Notes: generated by a model from the sequence alone, not told the origin. A stretch of 27,344 nucleotides of DNA from JBBQXY01 sp051004815 (GCA_051004815.1 JBPCJY010000210.1:1-27344); one strand, 5' to 3'; counted from the stretch's first letter, positions 6,884-15,712 are shown. Made by a program: numbers and translations.

Positions 6884-8308
6884 TCAAGAATTCATGATAA
6901 CCCTGGCCATATATCCCACGGTTGGCTCCAAATCGCGTCTGCGGCGGTTGGGCTTCGCTGTTCCCTGTTGGCGAGTCTGGCGAATGAGGCGCGTGGGGAG
7001 ATACGGTTCCATTGCACGCAGCACATTCAGGTAGACTTGCTGCTGCTCGTGAATAATGTCGTTCGCGCCCAAATTCCACCATTCGCTGGGAGTGAAGTAG
7101 GAAGAAACTTCCGCCTCTGGCCCAGTGCGTCCGAACCATTGAATCAGGTGCAAGTTGTCGGATTGGGCCATCCAGAGGGCGAGATTGAGCAGTTCGGGAT
7201 TCTCGGTCAGCCGTGCCATACTATAGACCTGGCCCATCAGTTGGAAGATGGTTTGCTGCGCACTATTGCCCAGGAAAAAGTCCATACCCCCATCGCCTGC
7301 CCACGTCGTTGGGAAGACGGGCAAAGGGAGATGATAGACCTTCTCTGTGGCACTATAGCGGTCGATCAGGGCGGACGGTGTGCGGAACGCGATGTCATGG
7401 CGAGCCAGTGCAGTCGGCAAGGCTTGCAGAAATTCAAAGATGCCGCTCTCGCGACGATGGTGTTCGCCAAAAGTCTCGAAATCCCAGCCAAGCAAGGCGA
7501 AATCGCCCGGCGTGTTGGCAATCCAATTGGCGTAGGTATCAGCATAAAGGGGATAGTGTGACCAGTTTTTATTCGAAAAACGGTAGCCAATGTCATCGCT
7601 CAAGTCGTGGTGGCGTGCCAGCAGATAGGGACTGCTCTCGCGCTCACCATCGAGTAGCAGTTTACGCGGTGAACGCTTGGTGCGCGTACTCAACTGCGCT
7701 TTTTTGACCGCTAGCGGCAGTGAGAACGGTGCTTCATTGCCATAGCGGTAGAGGTGCGTGCTTTCGCGCCAGTCCATGACCCGCGAACGACCATCCATGA
7801 CCGCCCCACGAAATCCTGCTGTGTCCAGGGCGTCATACACCGTGGACGACATGCTCATTTCCGTGGTGTCGGTCACGGTGGGGCGTTTGCCAAAGATTTG
7901 CTCTAACTCGTTGGCCATCTCCTGCATACGCAGCACAAAGAGCGGCAGATCAAGCAGGAAGAGAAAGCTATGGTACGGCTCGACGCCTATAAGTTCCACG
8001 TTCTCTTCAGCCACCAGTTCGCGCATAAGCTCCAGCAGGGCGGATTCCCATTGCGCGGCCTGACGCACAAACGAGAGCGAGAAACCAATGGAGAGCTGCA
8101 TGCCCTTGCGTACCAGTTCCAGAAACAGGCGGGTCGCGGGATAATAGCTTGTGTGTGCCACTTTCCGAAAGTAGTGTTCATTGATCCGTTCATCGAAAAC
8201 ACAGTGAATGATATCCTCAACGGAGACCCCATACGGTATTGGCTGGGCAGGAAGCTTCAAGCGGCGCGGTTGATGTACCACCGTGTAGATGGCAACGTCA
8301 GCAACCAT
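6884..8308 (-). CDS. Glycoside hydrolase family 57 (alpha-amylase/glucanotransferase-like)
   Basis: The 474-residue protein has the five-region pattern of GH57. The HQP motif is at residues 12-14 (VVHQPRRLKLP), and a region-2-like IGVEPYHSF is at 107-115. The nucleophile Glu150 lies in TVTDTTEMSMSSTV, and the acid/base Asp276 lies in LLGWDFETFGEHH. Both catalytic residues are present, so the enzyme should be active on alpha-1,4- or alpha-1,6-glucans; which activity (amylase, 4-alpha-glucanotransferase or branching) cannot be settled. ATG 8308 has GAGAGGA 8 nt upstream. It starts 13 nt after the GT4 stop, so the two are almost certainly one transcript. No signal peptide is visible, which points to intracellular glycogen or maltodextrin metabolism rather than starch digestion outside the cell. 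Confidence 0.9.
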   Translation of the reverse strand: MVADVAIYTVVHQPRRLKLPAQPIPYGVSVEDIIHCVFDERINEHYFRKVAHTSYYPATRLFLELVRKGMQLSIGFSLSFVRQAAQWESALLELMRELVAEENVELIGVEPYHSFLFLLDLPLFVLRMQEMANELEQIFGKRPTVTDTTEMSMSSTVYDALDTAGFRGAVMDGRSRVMDWRESTHLYRYGNEAPFSLPLAVKKAQLSTRTKRSPRKLLLDGERESSPYLLARHHDLSDDIGYRFSNKNWSHYPLYADTYANWIANTPGDFALLGWDFETFGEHHRRESGIFEFLQALPTALARHDIAFRTPSALIDRYSATEKVYHLPLPVFPTTWAGDGGMDFFLGNSAQQTIFQLMGQVYSMARLTENPELLNLALWMAQSDNLHLIQWFGRTGPEAEVSSYFTPSEWWNLGANDIIHEQQQVYLNVLRAMEPYLPTRLIRQTRQQGTAKPNRRRRDLEPTVGYMARVIMNS

Positions 8309-8321
8309 GGCTAGTATCCTC

Positions 8322-9635
8322 TCAAGCCAGCACGATATCCTGTTTTCGTGCCAGGAATTCTAACTTGCTGAGTAAATTCTGAATCACTTGATCCCACAAG
8401 AATTGTTCGGCAGTGTTGCGACCGGCGAGGCGAATACGCTCTTGCTCTTCGGGTCGGCGGCGCAGGTAGAGCAGGTAGCCCACAATTTCATCGGGATCAT
8501 CGGTCTCTGTGACAATAGCATTTTCAAAAGAGATGGCGTAATCCTCGCCGGTGCTGCCCGTGACGGCGATACCTTGCGCGGCCATCACCTCGAGGGCCAC
8601 AAGTCCAAATGGCTCATGTCCGCTATTGGCCAGCGTAGCATCGGCGGCGGCATAGGTGGTGCGCACAAATTCTTCGGGGAGGAAGAAGCGCAGGTTATAG
8701 ATATCGGCGGGACCAGCATGCTTGACAGCGTCAAAGCACTGTGCCAAAGTTGGGCGTTGCGCGACCACGTCACGAATATTCAGGCCAATATTATAGGCAT
8801 GGCTCAGTACCTCGCTGCCATGCGGCTCGATACCGCCGCGCACAAAGAGCGTGACGGGATGCCCACTGTGTTTGAGGCGTGCCACCGCCTCTATTGCCAT
8901 CAGCCAACGTTTATCGGGGTCGAAACGGCCAATTTTGAAGAGGAATAGTCGCTGTGGATCACCCTGGCGACCAAGCTCACGTAACCGCGTCACATCATCC
9001 GGCTCAACGGGTGTTAGATGGCGCGTGGGAATACCATTGGGAATGACCAGGGGATTCACGCCATAGCCCCACATGCGATGCTTCATATATTTGCTGACCG
9101 TACAGATCGTGGTCACGTAGTTCAGACGTCCCCAATTGATGCGGTGCAGCGACATCAGGCTATTCAGGTTCCACAGCAGCAAAACTTTGCGGCGTGCGCC
9201 AAACCAGCTGAGCAGGTCAGAGGTGCGGCACATCGCTTCAGCAGTATGCCAATCCTCGCCCATGATTACCACCATTTTGCCCTCGTCCTGCGCCGGTTTC
9301 ACAATCTCGTTATAGACATGGTAGGGGACGCTCTCGTTGTAATCGTATAACTTCTGCTCTTCCCCCTGGTACACCCCATTGGGATAGTACTTGCTGACCC
9401 ATTGCGACCAACGTTTGAGGATCAAGTGGCCATCGCAGCGCGTTTCGATGCCCGGCTTATAGGGATCGCCAATAAAAATAAGGTGTGTGGTATAACCCTG
9501 CACTGCCAGGGCCTCGCTTAGTTCGGTCACACGCGTCCCTAAACCACCCGCGGTCGAGTAGACGTCCGGTCCCTCAAAACACAATAGAACGAAGATCGTG
9601 TTTGCAGGCGAAATAGCCCCATCTAGTTCAATCAT
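8322..9635 (-). CDS. GT4/GT5-like glycosyltransferase (glycogen synthase-like)
   Basis: The 437-residue product is a GT-B fold retaining glycosyltransferase. The N-terminal half has DVYSTAGGLGTRVTELSEAL, where the GGLG loop is like that of glycogen synthases. The C-terminal half has FKIGRFDPDKRW, with the phosphate-binding Arg/Lys pair, and GHEPFGLVALEVMA, the E-x7-E nucleotide-sugar signature. ATG 9635 is chosen because GAGGA lies about 9 nt upstream and homology-like sequence begins there. The frame is open for another 76 codons upstream, but those codons are not protein-like and cover the inverted repeat at 9684-9725. It is first in the operon with GH57, pointing to alpha-glucan or glucosyl-chain synthesis from a nucleotide sugar. 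Confidence 0.88.
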   Translation of the reverse strand: MIELDGAISPANTIFVLLCFEGPDVYSTAGGLGTRVTELSEALAVQGYTTHLIFIGDPYKPGIETRCDGHLILKRWSQWVSKYYPNGVYQGEEQKLYDYNESVPYHVYNEIVKPAQDEGKMVVIMGEDWHTAEAMCRTSDLLSWFGARRKVLLLWNLNSLMSLHRINWGRLNYVTTICTVSKYMKHRMWGYGVNPLVIPNGIPTRHLTPVEPDDVTRLRELGRQGDPQRLFLFKIGRFDPDKRWLMAIEAVARLKHSGHPVTLFVRGGIEPHGSEVLSHAYNIGLNIRDVVAQRPTLAQCFDAVKHAGPADIYNLRFFLPEEFVRTTYAAADATLANSGHEPFGLVALEVMAAQGIAVTGSTGEDYAISFENAIVTETDDPDEIVGYLLYLRRRPEEQERIRLAGRNTAEQFLWDQVIQNLLSKLEFLARKQDIVLA

Positions 9636-9683
9636 TATCAAATATCCTCGACATCCTTGTAAAATATGCGGAAATTTGCAAAA

Positions 9684-9725
9684 GTTTGTTGTGGCATGCA
9701 AAGCTTTGTGCATACCACAACAAAC
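9684..9725. promoter_or_regulatory. Long near-perfect inverted repeat upstream of the GT4 gene
   Basis: GTTTGTTGTGG (9684-9694) pairs with CCACAACAAAC (9715-9725). After one mismatch, ATGCA (9696-9700) pairs with TGCAT (9709-9713), and the centre contains AAGCTT. It lies 49-90 nt before the GT4 start in a 271-bp intergenic stretch (9636-9906). It could be an operator for a dimeric regulator or a hairpin in the leader RNA. Confidence 0.6.
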
Positions 9726-9874
9726 AAGTAGCATCGGCGACGAGAGGCCTACATAATCACCAAAGGCCCCTATAAGATAAAATATAGCACACGCACCAAA
9801 AACCGCGTGTTTGTCGCCTTCGTAGAGTATATCACATAGTGTTGGCAAGGTTGGAAAAGGCAACCCCCGCTGCC

Positions 9875-9901
9875 CCAGGGTACCCGCAAGGAGTACCCTG
9901 G
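9875..9901 (-). terminator. Hairpin just after the S53 peptidase gene
   Basis: CCAGGGTAC (9875-9883) and GTACCCTGG (9893-9901) form a perfect 9-bp stem around a 9-nt loop, ending 5 bp beyond the peptidase stop. It has no clear U-tract. Its left part (9873-9890) is an exact reverse complement of 359-376, so it belongs to a dispersed palindromic family that may have been recruited as a terminator. Confidence 0.5.
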
Positions 9902-9906
9902 CAACG

Positions 9907-12219
9907 CTAACTGGCAGCTGTTACTACGACGAGATCGACAAAGAAGTCGGAGGTTTGGGGTTGACCCCCATTCGTGCCGTGGAAGAGGAGAGAGACCTGC
10001 TTGCCCTTGTAAGCATTCAGATTGTTAGACACGTCGAAACTCTCCTGCACCCAGTTGTTCGTAACGTTCGTGTTACAGCTTTTCTGGAGCACACGAATGA
10101 CCGCTCCGGTCTGGGTCTGTAGCTGGCTGGTGAAGGTATCAAGGCATTGTTTAGCTGTCTTATTGGTATCCGAGTACCACCAGTAGCTTACCGTGAAACT
10201 CGTGTAGCTCGTGGGAACAGTGAAAATCTGCCAGATACTATCATTACACCCTGGATAGCCACACAGGTAGGCACCATACTGCCCACTATACGAATTTGAC
10301 GGATCAATGACCTGATAGCCCTTGACTGACGATTCCTGCCAGGGGGCTTGAATGCTCTCAAAATCGCCGTTCTGAAGCACAGTTGGCGTTGGAATTGGCG
10401 TGGGCGTATCCGTCGGCGTTGGGGACGGCGTATCTGTCGGAGATGGTGATGGTACCGGCGTGGGGATGCCACCGGCAGAGATTTGGGCGAGATCACGCGC
10501 AATATTGTAGACATCCGGTGAGCCGATGCCGCTTCCCATATCATAGCCCGTGGTAGCAGGGTAATAGAGGTTGTTGCCCTTGGTCACATCGTGAAAGGCT
10601 GGAAACTGCTGTGGCGCATTGAAGAGACCATACAGGACAGGGTTCGCATAGCCAATGCGCTTCTTACCTTGCGCCAGTAAGAACTGGTTGATCAAGGCGG
10701 TGCTACCTGCCCAGAAAGGCGCACCAGCACTGGTACCACCGACGCTCAGCCAGCCAGTCGCGGGGCAACCAGCATTCGAGACAGTACAGTATATGGCATA
10801 GCCTGTCGTGGGATCGCCGTTGGTGGTAACATCGGGTACCTCGCGAAAACCATTGCTATACTGGTTTTGCACGCCCTGCCCCCTCTGCCAACTCTGCATC
10901 TTAAAGGTAGTGCTGATGCCACCACCACTGCCCCCACCTTTGGGGCCACGGGCGATAGCATTAGGGTTTGACCAGACGGACTCGCTACCATACGCTCCGC
11001 CATTGAGTTGCAAGTTGGTAGCACCGACGCCCGTGACGTAAGGATCGCTCGCGGGCGAATTAACATTTAGATTTGTATCGCTACAGTCATACGCTCCGGA
11101 ATCGCCGGAGGCGGAGAAGAACGAGATACCTTGCGCGGCAGCCTGCTTAAAGATGGTATCGAGCGTCTGCAATTCGGCTGCTCCCGTGCTATTTTCGCAC
11201 AGGCCCCAACTGGTCGTAGCGATCTGCGCTTTGTTGTCTGTAACAATCTTGTTGTAAGTATCGTTCAAGCCTTGGGTTGTATTGGGGCCTTCATAGATAA
11301 GCTGATGCGCGTGGGGGGCCATACCTGCCACGAGTTCGATATCAAGTTCAGCTTCGATAGCACCTTGACCAGCCGCTCCACTGGCTCCATCAACCAGGAC
11401 ATTGCTCAGGTTAGCGGTACCCAGGTTGTAGTATTGGAGGTACTGGTTGACATCGTTCGCCTGATAGCCATCCAGTTCAAAGACAGCTACGGTCTGGTTG
11501 TCTCCCAGGACACCCGTGCTTTGTAGAGCGGCAGCATCATACGCTCCCGCCAGGTCTTTCGGCCCGTAGCCACTGGTGGGGCCTACTAGCTGCACGGAGT
11601 TGTGCTGTTGGAGCGCACGCTGGTAGAGCGGAGCGTATTGTAAGCTATTGTCCAGTCCACTAATGGAAGTAATCAGTTGACTAATTGGGCCGGGCAAAGA
11701 GGGGGCTTGCGCGTTCGCAAAGAAGGTATGGCTGCCCAGTTGATAGGTATTGATATGGACATTGAAGGTCTGCTGTGCCTGGGCAACAGTGCTGGTCGCG
11801 TCTATCAGCAGATTGTTGGGGGCGACATTGGTGACGGTTAAACCCTGGCTTTGCAGGTACGCAACGACCTGCTGCACCTGGTCAGAGGTGGGAGCAAACA
11901 ATTGATTGAACTGGTCCGGGGTCAAATATTGCTGAAATTGTGGTGATTGAGGATCGGACAGTCCCTGTAGCAGGGTATCCAGGTCAGGCTGGTCGCGCAA
12001 CTGCAAGCCAATAGAGAGATCGAGTGGTTGGCTTGCATCGGCTGCCTGTAGCACATGAGCGCGTTGGACAAGTGGCACCAGCTGGCCACTAAGCACCACG
12101 TGTTGGTTGACGTTGGTGTGTTCGGCATATGCAGACATATGCACGGCAACCAGACTGGTGCCGATCAGCAGGAAAGCGACCATTCCCACAAGGATGGCGC
12201 GTACAATATTCCGTCGCAT
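9907..12219 (-). CDS. Secreted S53 (sedolisin/kumamolisin-like) peptidase with C-terminal domain
   Basis: The 770-residue protein begins with a signal peptide (MRRNIVRAILVGMVAFLLIG, cleavage probably near residue 32). A pro-kumamolisin activation domain spans about 40-195. The S53 catalytic domain spans about 215-600, with Glu289 and Asp293 (IEAELDIE), the oxyanion Asp373 (SGDSG) and the nucleophile Ser497 (GGTSAGAP). The calcium-site region is FHDVTKGNN and GYDMGSGIGSPD. A linker rich in PTP/SPSP/TDTP follows, then about 150 residues that look like a beta-sandwich carbohydrate- or protein-binding domain (NGDFESIQAPW, FFVDLVVV). Sedolisins are acid-active endopeptidases that self-process. ATG 12219 is preferred because GGAGA lies at a proper distance; starts further upstream would bury the signal peptide. 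It is monocistronic and divergent from map. Confidence 0.9.
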   Translation of the reverse strand: MRRNIVRAILVGMVAFLLIGTSLVAVHMSAYAEHTNVNQHVVLSGQLVPLVQRAHVLQAADASQPLDLSIGLQLRDQPDLDTLLQGLSDPQSPQFQQYLTPDQFNQLFAPTSDQVQQVVAYLQSQGLTVTNVAPNNLLIDATSTVAQAQQTFNVHINTYQLGSHTFFANAQAPSLPGPISQLITSISGLDNSLQYAPLYQRALQQHNSVQLVGPTSGYGPKDLAGAYDAAALQSTGVLGDNQTVAVFELDGYQANDVNQYLQYYNLGTANLSNVLVDGASGAAGQGAIEAELDIELVAGMAPHAHQLIYEGPNTTQGLNDTYNKIVTDNKAQIATTSWGLCENSTGAAELQTLDTIFKQAAAQGISFFSASGDSGAYDCSDTNLNVNSPASDPYVTGVGATNLQLNGGAYGSESVWSNPNAIARGPKGGGSGGGISTTFKMQSWQRGQGVQNQYSNGFREVPDVTTNGDPTTGYAIYCTVSNAGCPATGWLSVGGTSAGAPFWAGSTALINQFLLAQGKKRIGYANPVLYGLFNAPQQFPAFHDVTKGNNLYYPATTGYDMGSGIGSPDVYNIARDLAQISAGGIPTPVPSPSPTDTPSPTPTDTPTPIPTPTVLQNGDFESIQAPWQESSVKGYQVIDPSNSYSGQYGAYLCGYPGCNDSIWQIFTVPTSYTSFTVSYWWYSDTNKTAKQCLDTFTSQLQTQTGAVIRVLQKSCNTNVTNNWVQESFDVSNNLNAYKGKQVSLLFHGTNGGQPQTSDFFVDLVVVTAAS

Positions 12220-12460
12220 ACACATTCTCCAAATACAAGGCCAATGTACCAGTTGTTCCTCACGCACTTATGAAGACGGCTACAATACAAGGACCTGCAC
12301 AGCATAGACTACATCCAACAACACTCATCCCCAAATACGCAAAGCGTCCTAGTAAAATAAACGCCGCTTTTCCGCTAGTTTGCGTTCTTTTGTGGACACG
12401 AAAAACCTGCATCTCTTGCACCTATGCGGTAAGATAAAGGTAATTTATGCGATAGTTTGA

Positions 12461-12488
12461 GATAGCATAGCATAAGGCTATCTATAAT
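12461..12488 (+). promoter_or_regulatory. Putative map promoter with adjoining inverted repeat
   Basis: TATAAT at 12483-12488 is well placed for a short leader to ATG 12513. Directly before it, GATAGC (12461-12466) and GCTATC (12477-12482) form a perfect inverted repeat across the -35/-10 spacer, a classical operator position. The -35 is poor: TTGAGA at 12457 would give a 20-bp spacer. The rest of the 293-bp stretch between the S53 and map genes shows nothing I can name. Confidence 0.45.
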
Positions 12489-12512
12489 AGGAAGTGGCAA
12501 AGGTACTCAGAG

Positions 12513-13298
12513 ATGGTAATATTGAAATCACAACAACAGATCGCGCAATTGCGCAAGGCGGGACGCATCGTCGCGGAGACGTATGAAGTTTTGCGACCGC
12601 GCCTTGTGCCAGGCGTTACGACTGCTGAAATCGACAAGATCGCGGAAGACTATATTCGTAGCCGTGGGGCTGTCCCATCATATAAAGGTTATGGAGCTAT
12701 GCCGGCGCAGAATGGGCGTCCAGCTATTCCCGCCTTTCCAGCTACTATCTGCACCGCTATCAATGATGTCATCTGCCATGGCATTCCCAGCAACAAAGAT
12801 CGCCTGAAAGATGGCGATATCGTCGGAATCGATATTGGCGTTCACTATAATGGATGGGTTGGCGACTCGTGCGTCACGTTCGCCATTGGCAACGTTGATG
12901 AAGAGGGCCTGCGTTTGATGGCAGTAGCGAAGCGGTGCCTGGAGATCGGCATTGAACTGGCGCGTCCGGGCAAGCAATTAAACGATATTGGCGCGGCCAT
13001 TCAGAAATACGCGGAAGCCAATCGCTTCTCCACCGTGCGTGAATACACGGGCCATGGTGTTGGGCGTTCGCTACACGAGGAGCCATATGTGTTCCATTTC
13101 GCGCAAAAAGGCCCCAGCGTCCTCTTGCGTCCCGGTATGGTCTTCACCATCGAGCCTATGATTAATGCCGGAAAGGCCGAAACGCGCACGCGGCATGATC
13201 GCTGGACCGTCTGTACCGCCGATGGCAAACGGTCCGCACAATTCGAGCACACGCTTGCCATCACGAATGACGCCCCAGAGATATTGACGGCTCTTTGA
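12513..13298 (+). CDS. map: Methionine aminopeptidase, type I
   Basis: The 261-residue enzyme removes the initiator methionine from nascent proteins. The metal ligands are all present and exactly ten residues offset from the E. coli enzyme: Asp107 and Asp118 (GIDIGVHYNGWVGDS), His181 (YTGHGVG), Glu214 (TIEPM) and Glu245 (QFEHT). The substrate-contacting His89 is in ICHGIP. There is no N-terminal zinc-finger extension, so it is the short bacterial type. ATG 12513 has AAAGG about 9 nt upstream and TATAAT 24 nt upstream. The GNAT gene begins 17 nt after the stop, so the two are probably cotranscribed. Many genomes have map next to secY/infA; here it stands apart and may be one of several copies. 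Confidence 0.95.
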   Translation: MVILKSQQQIAQLRKAGRIVAETYEVLRPRLVPGVTTAEIDKIAEDYIRSRGAVPSYKGYGAMPAQNGRPAIPAFPATICTAINDVICHGIPSNKDRLKDGDIVGIDIGVHYNGWVGDSCVTFAIGNVDEEGLRLMAVAKRCLEIGIELARPGKQLNDIGAAIQKYAEANRFSTVREYTGHGVGRSLHEEPYVFHFAQKGPSVLLRPGMVFTIEPMINAGKAETRTRHDRWTVCTADGKRSAQFEHTLAITNDAPEILTAL

Positions 13299-13315
13299 CG
13301 ATCAAAGAGGAGGCC

Positions 13316-13786
13316 ATGGTGTCCTTAGTAACCGAACGGGTTCCGCATAATGAGACGGCGTTTTTGCTTCCGATACTCGCGGACGCTGAGGAGGGTGAGG
13401 AGCGTATTCGTGCGACACTGCTCGATACGACCTGTACCACTTACGCGTCCTGGTTAGATGGTCAGCTGGCTGGAGCTGCCGTGGTGCGTTGGGAGCAAGA
13501 GGAACCCAGCGAGATCGTCTATATCGCGGTAGCTACAGCTTTACGTGGGCGCGGGTATGGGAAGCAGATCATTCACGTTTTGCAGGAGGAATTGCGCAAG
13601 TGTGGAGGGCATGCGCTTCTGGTGGGGACGGCAAATGCGGCACTTGCAAACATTGCCTTCTACCAGAAATGCGGATTCCGCATGTTTGCAATCAGGCGCG
13701 ACTATTTTGCGTATATTCAGCCGCCAATAGCGGAGCACGGGATTGTGCTCCGTGATATGTTAGTTTTGCGGTATGACCTGGAGTGA
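13316..13786 (+). CDS. GNAT family N-acetyltransferase
   Basis: The roughly 156-residue protein has the GNAT fold. The acetyl-CoA loop is in VYIAVATALRGRGYGKQII (RGRGYG matching R/Q-x-x-G-x-G/A), and the motif B helix has ANIAFYQKCGFR. ATG 13316 follows GAGGAGG by only 2 nt and GTG 13319 by 5 nt; either may be the true start, and the in-frame TTG at 13295 is less likely. The target could be a small amine, an antibiotic or a protein N-terminus. Proximity to map hints at N-terminal processing, but the sequence does not show this. It converges on the PASTA kinase gene across 63 bp with no obvious terminator. Confidence 0.85.
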   Translation: MVSLVTERVPHNETAFLLPILADAEEGEERIRATLLDTTCTTYASWLDGQLAGAAVVRWEQEEPSEIVYIAVATALRGRGYGKQIIHVLQEELRKCGGHALLVGTANAALANIAFYQKCGFRMFAIRRDYFAYIQPPIAEHGIVLRDMLVLRYDLE

Positions 13787-13849
13787 ATTGCAGCCACCAA
13801 CAGGGCATCATAATAACAGCGTTTTAACCTCTTTCAACTATGAACCTAG

Positions 13850-15712
13850 CTATGGACTCGGTGATGGACTCGGCGACGGACCAGGACTCGGTGATGGACT
13901 CGGCGACGGGCTAGGGCTTGGTTTCGGTGTCGGCGTCGCAGTCGGCGTGGCCGTCGGCGTCGCCGTCGGTTTCGCCGTCGGCGATGGATTAGGCGTCACC
14001 GTTGGCGTCCCATTGAAGTAGTTCACCACGTAGAGGGTGACGTGTTGCCCCTTGGGTATTGGGGTACCGCTGGCAGGGTCTACCTTAGTAACGGTATTCT
14101 GCACCTTTGTGGGGTCTGCCCCGGCAGATTGTATCTTGTAGGGAATACCGGCATTGCTGAGAATCTGTTCCGCGCCACTGAGCGTATTGTCTACCAAATT
14201 TTGCGGCACGGTCACTGTCTGTTGCGCAGCCGGACCAAACGTCACGCTAATAGGCGAGCCTTTAGCGGCAGATAAAGGGGGGGCTGGATATTGCTTCGTC
14301 ACAACCCCAGTAGGGGTAATACCGGGCGTATTATTTGATATCGCCAACGTAAAGCCAGCACTGGTAGCCGTGGCCTGTGCGGCGGTATAGTTTAGCCCTA
14401 TCAATTTGGGTACGGCAATCCCACCAACCGCGGTGGTTGGTGTGGCACTGGAACCGCCCAGGCCGGGAATATGAATATAATTGAGTTCGGCTGCCAGGTA
14501 GATACTAAAACCGAGCAATAGCAGAGTAGCAAGTAAGATAAGGACGGTGATAATACTGGCAAAACGTGAATCGTGTTGCTCATAAGGCACAGCAGCCGAG
14601 CGCGGCCTTGTACCACGCGGTGGATAGGCTGAAGCTCCATCGACCGGAGGCGCGTTATAGCTTGGTGGTTGATTATGCAAAATCAATGGCTCAGGTTGTC
14701 GCGCCACCCCATTACCAGAATTGCTCTGACCATATCCTCCCGGTAACATATTATTTGGCGATGAGGCCGACGGTCGTTGCGAACCGGAACCCATGCCATT
14801 ATTAGGGTATTGCGTATTATTTTGTACAATAGTTGGTGCTTGCGTCAAGCCAGGAGGAATGGTGCTGGGCAAAATCTCATTGCCCTCGGCTTCGCCCAGC
14901 AGTTCTAACGCTCGTGCCAACGTGCTGCCATCGCGGAAACGTTTTTCGGGGTCTTTCTCCAGGCAACGCATAATAATCTCTTCCAGGGCAGGCGGGATAT
15001 TGGGATTAAGATATGTTGGCGGGGTAGGAATCTCCTGGATATGCTGCATGGCGACCGCGACGGGAGTATCGCCGTCGAAAGGCGGACGACCGGTGAGCAT
15101 CTCGTACATGACGATACCGAGGGCATAGACATCGGCTGCTGGATTGACGATTTCACCTTGTGCCTGCTCCGGGGCGTAGTATTGCACCGTTCCGAGCGTC
15201 ATACCAGTGGTAGTCAAGCGTTCCGCGTTGATGTCCTTGTAGACACTGGCAATACCGAAATCGGTGAGCTTGATGGAACCGTCGCGCCCCACCAGGACGT
15301 TTTGTGGTTTGACGTCACGATGGACAATGCCACGCCGATGAGCGGCCCCTAAACCAAGAGCCACATCATGAGCAATAATAATGGCCCGATCGACAGCTAG
15401 CACACCCCGTGAGCGCAGATAGCGGCGCAGATCGGTACCCTCCACCAGTTCCATCACGATGAAGTAGTTGCCATCGGTCTGACCATAATCATAGACCTGC
15501 ACAATATTAGGGTGCTGTAGCGCGGAGGCCGCCTTCGCTTCCCGTTGAAAACGGGTGACGAACTTGGGGTCGGTGCTGTAGACTTCGCGCAAGACTTTGA
15601 TAGCGACGACGCGCTCCATACGCTTATCACGGCCACGATAAATCGTGGCCATACCGCCTCGACCGATGGATTCTCCTAATTCATAACGCTCACCCAAAAC
15701 TTCGATTGGCAT
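13850..15712 (-). CDS. PASTA-domain Ser/Thr protein kinase (PknB/Stk-type)
   Basis: The 620-residue membrane kinase has a full catalytic domain at 10-275: the glycine loop GESIGRGGMATIY, Lys39, the HRD loop with Asp133 (VHRDVKPQNVL), DFG at 151-153 and APE near 180. A Pro/Asn/Ser-rich linker (about 285-380) leads to one transmembrane helix (385-407). Outside the cell follow two PASTA repeats (about 432-493 and 498-564), which in this family bind muropeptides or lipid II. A 50-residue Thr/Pro then Ser/Pro tail (571-620) comes last. It likely senses cell-wall status and phosphorylates division or growth proteins. ATG 15712 has a GAGA-type site upstream. No PP2C phosphatase, FtsW/RodA or FHA gene adjoins it, unlike the classical operon. 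It lies 145 nt downstream of selB on the same strand. Confidence 0.93.
   Translation of the reverse strand: MPIEVLGERYELGESIGRGGMATIYRGRDKRMERVVAIKVLREVYSTDPKFVTRFQREAKAASALQHPNIVQVYDYGQTDGNYFIVMELVEGTDLRRYLRSRGVLAVDRAIIIAHDVALGLGAAHRRGIVHRDVKPQNVLVGRDGSIKLTDFGIASVYKDINAERLTTTGMTLGTVQYYAPEQAQGEIVNPAADVYALGIVMYEMLTGRPPFDGDTPVAVAMQHIQEIPTPPTYLNPNIPPALEEIIMRCLEKDPEKRFRDGSTLARALELLGEAEGNEILPSTIPPGLTQAPTIVQNNTQYPNNGMGSGSQRPSASSPNNMLPGGYGQSNSGNGVARQPEPLILHNQPPSYNAPPVDGASAYPPRGTRPRSAAVPYEQHDSRFASIITVLILLATLLLLGFSIYLAAELNYIHIPGLGGSSATPTTAVGGIAVPKLIGLNYTAAQATATSAGFTLAISNNTPGITPTGVVTKQYPAPPLSAAKGSPISVTFGPAAQQTVTVPQNLVDNTLSGAEQILSNAGIPYKIQSAGADPTKVQNTVTKVDPASGTPIPKGQHVTLYVVNYFNGTPTVTPNPSPTAKPTATPTATPTATPTPKPSPSPSPSPSPSPGPSPSPSPSP
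13853..14000. repeat. Low-complexity repeat encoding the kinase Ser-Pro/Thr-Pro tail
   Basis: The DNA here is a mosaic of short imperfect repeats (GGTGATGGACTCGGCGACGG at 13861-13880-like units, then GTCGGCGT-type hexamers). They encode the SPSP and TPTA stretches on the minus strand. Such tracts often vary in copy number between strains. Confidence 0.8.

Noticed and set aside
9636..9863. Upstream extension of the GT4 reading frame
   Set aside because: The extra 76 codons cover the long inverted repeat and cysteine-rich nonsense, and a good ribosome-binding site lies just before ATG 9635.
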